A program made the translations under genes and the position numbers. Under the pieces are notes generated by a model that did not search any database, was not told the origin of the DNA, and saw nothing but the letters and a program-made list of their open reading frames with translations. 64,000 nt of DNA from assembly GCF_000227765.1 (NCBI RefSeq), contig NZ_JH165159.1:2004179-2068178 (forward strand), read 5' to 3'. Below, in pieces: positions 61,149-64,000 of this stretch. Position 1 is the first letter of the stretch, and each line of letters starts with the position of its first letter. This DNA is from Neisseria wadsworthii 9715. Its GTDB lineage: Bacteria; Pseudomonadota; Gammaproteobacteria; Burkholderiales; Neisseriaceae.

Positions 61149-61874
61149 TTAATGCTTGATTTGTGCTAAAAACTGCTTTGCACGCTCGGTTTTCGGATTT
61201 AAGAAAAAGCTCTCAGGATCCGATTCTTCCAAAATTTGGCCGTGGTCGACAAAAATAATGCGGTCGGCCACTTCGCGTGCAAATCCCATTTCATGAGTTA
61301 CACACATCATGGTCATACCGGTTTTGGCCAAATCTTTCATGACTTTCAACACTTCGCCCACCATTTCAGGATCAAGCGCGGAAGTCGGCTCGTCAAACAA
61401 CATTACGCGCGGTTCCATCGCCAATCCGCGTGCAATCGCCACACGCTGTTGCTGCCCGCCCGATAATTCGCTTGGAAAAGCGTCTTTTTTATGCGCCAAC
61501 CCTACCCGCTCCAGCAGCTCAACCGCTTTCTTCTCGGCATCTGCCCGGCTTACTTTCTTTACTTTCATGGGTGAAAGCGTGATGTTTTCCAGCACCGTCA
61601 AATGTGGATACAGATTAAAATGCTGAAACACAAAACCCACCTCGGCACGGATTTTGTTCAAGTCGGTTTTAGGGTCGGCCACATTCACACCATCTACCCA
61701 AATCTCGCCTTTCTGAATAGGTTCCAGCTGGTTGACAGTGCGGATCAGCGTCGACTTACCGCTGCCTGAGGGTCCGCACACCACCACAACTTCACCCTGC
61801 TTGATTTCCAAATTCACGCCGTTAATCACGTGGAGGTCTTTAAAATGTTTGTGTACATTTTTAAATTTAATCAT
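61149..61874 (-). CDS. Amino-acid ABC transporter ATP-binding protein (GlnQ-like)
   Basis: A 241-residue ABC ATPase of the polar amino acid import family. Walker [19 protein letters not shown] at residue 34, Q-loop [18 protein letters not shown], signature [17 protein letters not shown] near 138, Walker [17 protein letters not shown] near 158 and CVTHEMGFA near 190. No permease or binding-protein gene is adjacent; rsmA overlaps its start by four bases, so it seems separated from its transport partners. The substrate is not predictable. Confidence 0.92.
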   Translation of the reverse strand: MIKFKNVHKHFKDLHVINGVNLEIKQGEVVVVCGPSGSGKSTLIRTVNQLEPIQKGEIWVDGVNVADPKTDLNKIRAEVGFVFQHFNLYPHLTVLENITLSPMKVKKVSRADAEKKAVELLERVGLAHKKDAFPSELSGGQQQRVAIARGLAMEPRVMLFDEPTSALDPEMVGEVLKVMKDLAKTGMTMMCVTHEMGFAREVADRIIFVDHGQILEESDPESFFLNPKTERAKQFLAQIKH

Positions 61875-62668
61875 TGACTTCTTTCTTCAGACAGGCTTTT
61901 TTCTGTCAGATAATTACTCAGTTTCACATAAAGCTCCGGCGCAATATGCTCGGCCCTATCCTGCGGATTAATGCCCACTTCGGCCAAATCTTCATCGGAG
62001 GCAATTTCTTTTAGATTATTGCGTATGGTTTTGCGTCGCTGCGCAAACGCAGCTTTAACCAACATACTGAAATGCTTAAAATCGTTCGCTATACCAATGC
62101 GCCCTTTTTGCGGAATCATACGCACCACGGCAGAATCAACTTTCGGCGCAGGATCAAATGATTCGGGGGGCACCTCAATCAACATTTCCATGTCGAAAAA
62201 GTATTGCAGCATCACACCCAAACGGCCGTAATCATTGGTTTTCGGCTCGGCCACCATGCGCTCGACCACTTCTTTCTGCAGCATAAAATGCATGTCTTCC
62301 ACATCATCTGCCACTTCGCTCAAACGAAACAGCAAAGGCGTGGAAATATTGTATGGCAGATTGCCCACAATTTTTTTCCTGCTCGGCACGCTATTGAAGT
62401 CGAATTGCAGCACATCACCTTCATGAATGATTAATTTATCGGCAAACGGCAGCGTTTTTAGGCGTTTGATAATATCCCTGTCGATTTCGATAACATGCAG
62501 CCGGCCCAGCTTTTTCGCCAATGGTTCGGTAATTGCGGCCAAACCCGGGCCGATTTCGATAACCGTATCATCATGCTGCGGACGCACGGCATTAACAATA
62601 TCATTGATGATGCGCGTATCCTGCAAAAAATTCTGTCCGAAACGCTTGCGGGCTTTATGCTCTTTCAT
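61871..62668 (-). CDS. rsmA: 16S rRNA dimethyladenosine transferase RsmA (KsgA)
   Basis: Dimethylates A1518 and A1519 near the 3' end of 16S rRNA, a late check in 30S assembly. The 265-residue protein has [20 protein letters not shown] at the start, the SAM loop [16 protein letters not shown] near residue 37 and the catalytic [17 protein letters not shown] near 98. Its TGA overlaps the ABC ATPase ATG. A DUS at 61886-61897 (last bases varied) lies in the 3' coding end. Confidence 0.96.
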   Translation of the reverse strand: MKEHKARKRFGQNFLQDTRIINDIVNAVRPQHDDTVIEIGPGLAAITEPLAKKLGRLHVIEIDRDIIKRLKTLPFADKLIIHEGDVLQFDFNSVPSRKKIVGNLPYNISTPLLFRLSEVADDVEDMHFMLQKEVVERMVAEPKTNDYGRLGVMLQYFFDMEMLIEVPPESFDPAPKVDSAVVRMIPQKGRIGIANDFKHFSMLVKAAFAQRRKTIRNNLKEIASDEDLAEVGINPQDRAEHIAPELYVKLSNYLTEKSLSEERSQ

Positions 62669-62753
62669 GCGGATTCTTTTAAGAAAAATGCAAACGCGTA
62701 TTGTAGCGGATTTTTGCCCTGCTCGGCAGAGCCTTGATGCACAACATGCAAAA

Positions 62754-63161
62754 TTAAAAAGCCGATAAGCCCATCATCAATACCCCATAACGCGCAATCT
62801 TTCCGATTGCCAGCATCAGGCAGCTGATAGCAAAAGGCAAGCGCAACCAACCTGCCGCTATCGGCAAAGCATCCCCTACAAACGGCACCCAAGCCAACAA
62901 CAGCCCACACACACCGTATTTTTTCAGACAGGCTTCTGTTTTACCGCTCGGTTTGTATTTTTGCGGCAGCAAACGGCCCATGCCGTAAGAAACAATACTA
63001 CCCAAAGTATTGCCGAAAGCGGCCAGCCAGAACGCCCACCAGAAACTTTGCGGGTAATTGTGCACCATCACTGCCAGCGCTGCTTCCGAAGTGCCGGGCA
63101 GAATCGTAGCGGAAGTAAAAGCAGAGAAAAAAAGTGCGGCATATTGCCAAAATAAATCCAT
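62754..63161 (-). CDS. YqaA/DedA-like small membrane protein
   Basis: A 135-residue SNARE-associated (DedA-like) membrane protein. It shows [20 protein letters not shown] at residues 13-32, [20 protein letters not shown] near 47 and a late [17 protein letters not shown], all typical of the YqaA subgroup. The start [11 protein letters not shown] is chosen because AAAAGG lies seven bases upstream; a TTG five codons earlier is the frame's extension. A DUS variant (62923-62934) is translated within it. Confidence 0.9.
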   Translation of the reverse strand: MDLFWQYAALFFSAFTSATILPGTSEAALAVMVHNYPQSFWWAFWLAAFGNTLGSIVSYGMGRLLPQKYKPSGKTEACLKKYGVCGLLLAWVPFVGDALPIAAGWLRLPFAISCLMLAIGKIARYGVLMMGLSAF

Positions 63162-63196
63162 TAAAAACCTTTTCAAAGCTTCGTAACACCTGAATT

Positions 63197-63209
63197 TTCA
63201 GACAGGCAT
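63197..63209 (-). repeat. Single DUS between divergent genes
   Basis: An exact TTCAGACAGGCAT in the gap between yqaA-like and SDR genes. Confidence 0.85.
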
Positions 63210-63310
63210 AAGTTAACACTTGCTATATTTTGCCGATTTTAGCTCAAATCACTATACAAAAGCTGCTATGATTCGTTTCCATCATTATTTGACTTTCCAA
63301 AGGAATATCC

Positions 63311-64000
63311 ATGCCTCAATCCGTTTTAATTACCGGCTGCTCGAGCGGCATCGGCTATGATACTGCCAAATTGTTAAAACAGATGGGATGGCAGGTTTTC
63401 GCCACTTGCCGCAAACAAGAAGATGTTGAACGTCTGCGCCAAGAAGGCTTTACCCATGCGCTGCAACTCGACACCGCCGACAGCCAAAGCATACGTGCCG
63501 CTTTTGATACCGTATTGCAAACTACCGGCGGTACGTTGGATGCGCTATTTTGCAACGCGGGTTACGGGCAAGTTGGCGCGGTGGAAGATATCCCGCGCCA
63601 AGCATTGCGTGAGCAATTTGAAACCAATGTATTCGGCGCATGGGAATGCATCACGCGGGCCATGAACGTGTTCCGCCGTCAAAACCATGGGCGCATCTTG
63701 GTAAACAGCAGCATTTTAGGCTTTGCTGCCATGCCATGGCGCGGCGCATATAACAGCAGCAAATTCGCGCTGGAAGGCATGTGCGACACCTTGCGCCACG
63801 AGCTGTATGGCAGCAATATTTATGTGAGCCTGGTAGAGCCCGGCCCGATTGCCACCCGCTTCCGCGCCAATGCCTTGAAAAAATTTGCCGAGCATATTGA
63901 TTATGAAAGCAGCTTTCATGCCGAAAACTACCACCGGCAACTCAACCGCTTGCAAGCAGAAGAATCGGTAGCGCCATTTACATTAAGCTCGCCAAGTTGC
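63311..64000 (+). CDS. Short-chain dehydrogenase/reductase, 3' end outside the window
   Basis: The first 230 codons of an SDR oxidoreductase run open to the window edge. The NAD(P)-binding motif ITGCSSGIGYDTA (TGxxxGxG) is at residue 7, CNAGYGQVGAVED (NAG) near 78, and the catalytic NSSILGFAAM plus YNSSKFALEG (Ser, Y-x3-K) near 137-155, followed by VEPGPIATRF. The substrate is not predictable. AAAGGAATATCC provides the ribosome-binding site. Confidence 0.93.
   Translation, partial: MPQSVLITGCSSGIGYDTAKLLKQMGWQVFATCRKQEDVERLRQEGFTHALQLDTADSQSIRAAFDTVLQTTGGTLDALFCNAGYGQVGAVEDIPRQALREQFETNVFGAWECITRAMNVFRRQNHGRILVNSSILGFAAMPWRGAYNSSKFALEGMCDTLRHELYGSNIYVSLVEPGPIATRFRANALKKFAEHIDYESSFHAENYHRQLNRLQAEESVAPFTLSSPSC

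Overview
The window is a chromosomal segment of a Neisseriaceae bacterium, almost certainly a Neisseria species. The main evidence is a 12-bp DNA uptake sequence (DUS), TGCCTGTCTGAA, found several dozen times, very often as inverted pairs just after genes where it doubles as a terminator hairpin. I recall this dialect as TG-wadDUS, described for N. wadsworthii. Gene order (rpmH-rnpA-yidD-yidC back to back with dnaA-dnaN; rsmI / yraN-gmhA-BON lipoprotein) and protein sequences also fit Neisseria.

Layout. 0-12 kb: a small membrane protein, a GAF-ribA pair, tRNA-Leu(UAG) beside a decayed ATPase gene, the rpmH-rnpA-yidD-yidC cluster on the minus strand, then dnaA, dnaN, ychF and tyrS on the plus strand. 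12-22 kb: a type I-C CRISPR-Cas locus on the minus strand (cas3, a DUF2188 gene, cas5, cas8c, cas7, cas4, an unknown AT-rich gene, a broken cas1, cas2, and an array of three repeats and two spacers). 22-25 kb: a copper module (copZ, a YczE-like membrane protein, copA) followed by a gutted GNAT gene. 25-64 kb: housekeeping genes: CBS-domain transporter-like protein, bioB, xth, pyrE, argA, yggX, a phosphohexomutase, trhP, hflX, psd, cytX, a CcoI-type ATPase, queE-queD and queC for queuosine, rsmI, yraN, gmhA, a BON lipoprotein, lrgAB, an NlpC/P60 hydrolase, a UbiB/AarF kinase, a Bax1-I protein, ferritin, coaD, a GntR regulator, an amino-acid ABC ATPase with rsmA, a YqaA/DedA protein and a partial SDR oxidoreductase.

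The most unusual stretch is about 12.1-25 kb. Within it the uptake words are mostly AGGCCGTCTGAA, the AG-DUS of other Neisseria, instead of the local dialect, which suggests that the CRISPR-Cas and copper modules came from an AG-DUS Neisseria. The CRISPR locus looks arrested in adaptation: cas1 is split by a 160-bp MITE-like element while the interference genes (cas3, cas5, cas8c, cas7), cas4 and cas2 look intact. Two extra genes sit inside the cas operon: a 290-residue protein with a DUF4145-like N-terminal region between cas4 and cas1, and a DUF2188 protein between cas3 and cas5. I cannot show that these make a new system; the 290-residue gene is the best candidate for something undescribed.

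A second theme is small mobile repeats. A 92-94 bp family with ends like TATAGTTAATCAACTTAA and a core hairpin (ACTCGGG...CCCGAGT) occurs in at least four near-complete copies plus several relics. It resembles Correia/NEMIS elements and once supplies the stop codon of a gene. Broken genes include an AAA ATPase, cas1, a GNAT acetyltransferase and chrA.
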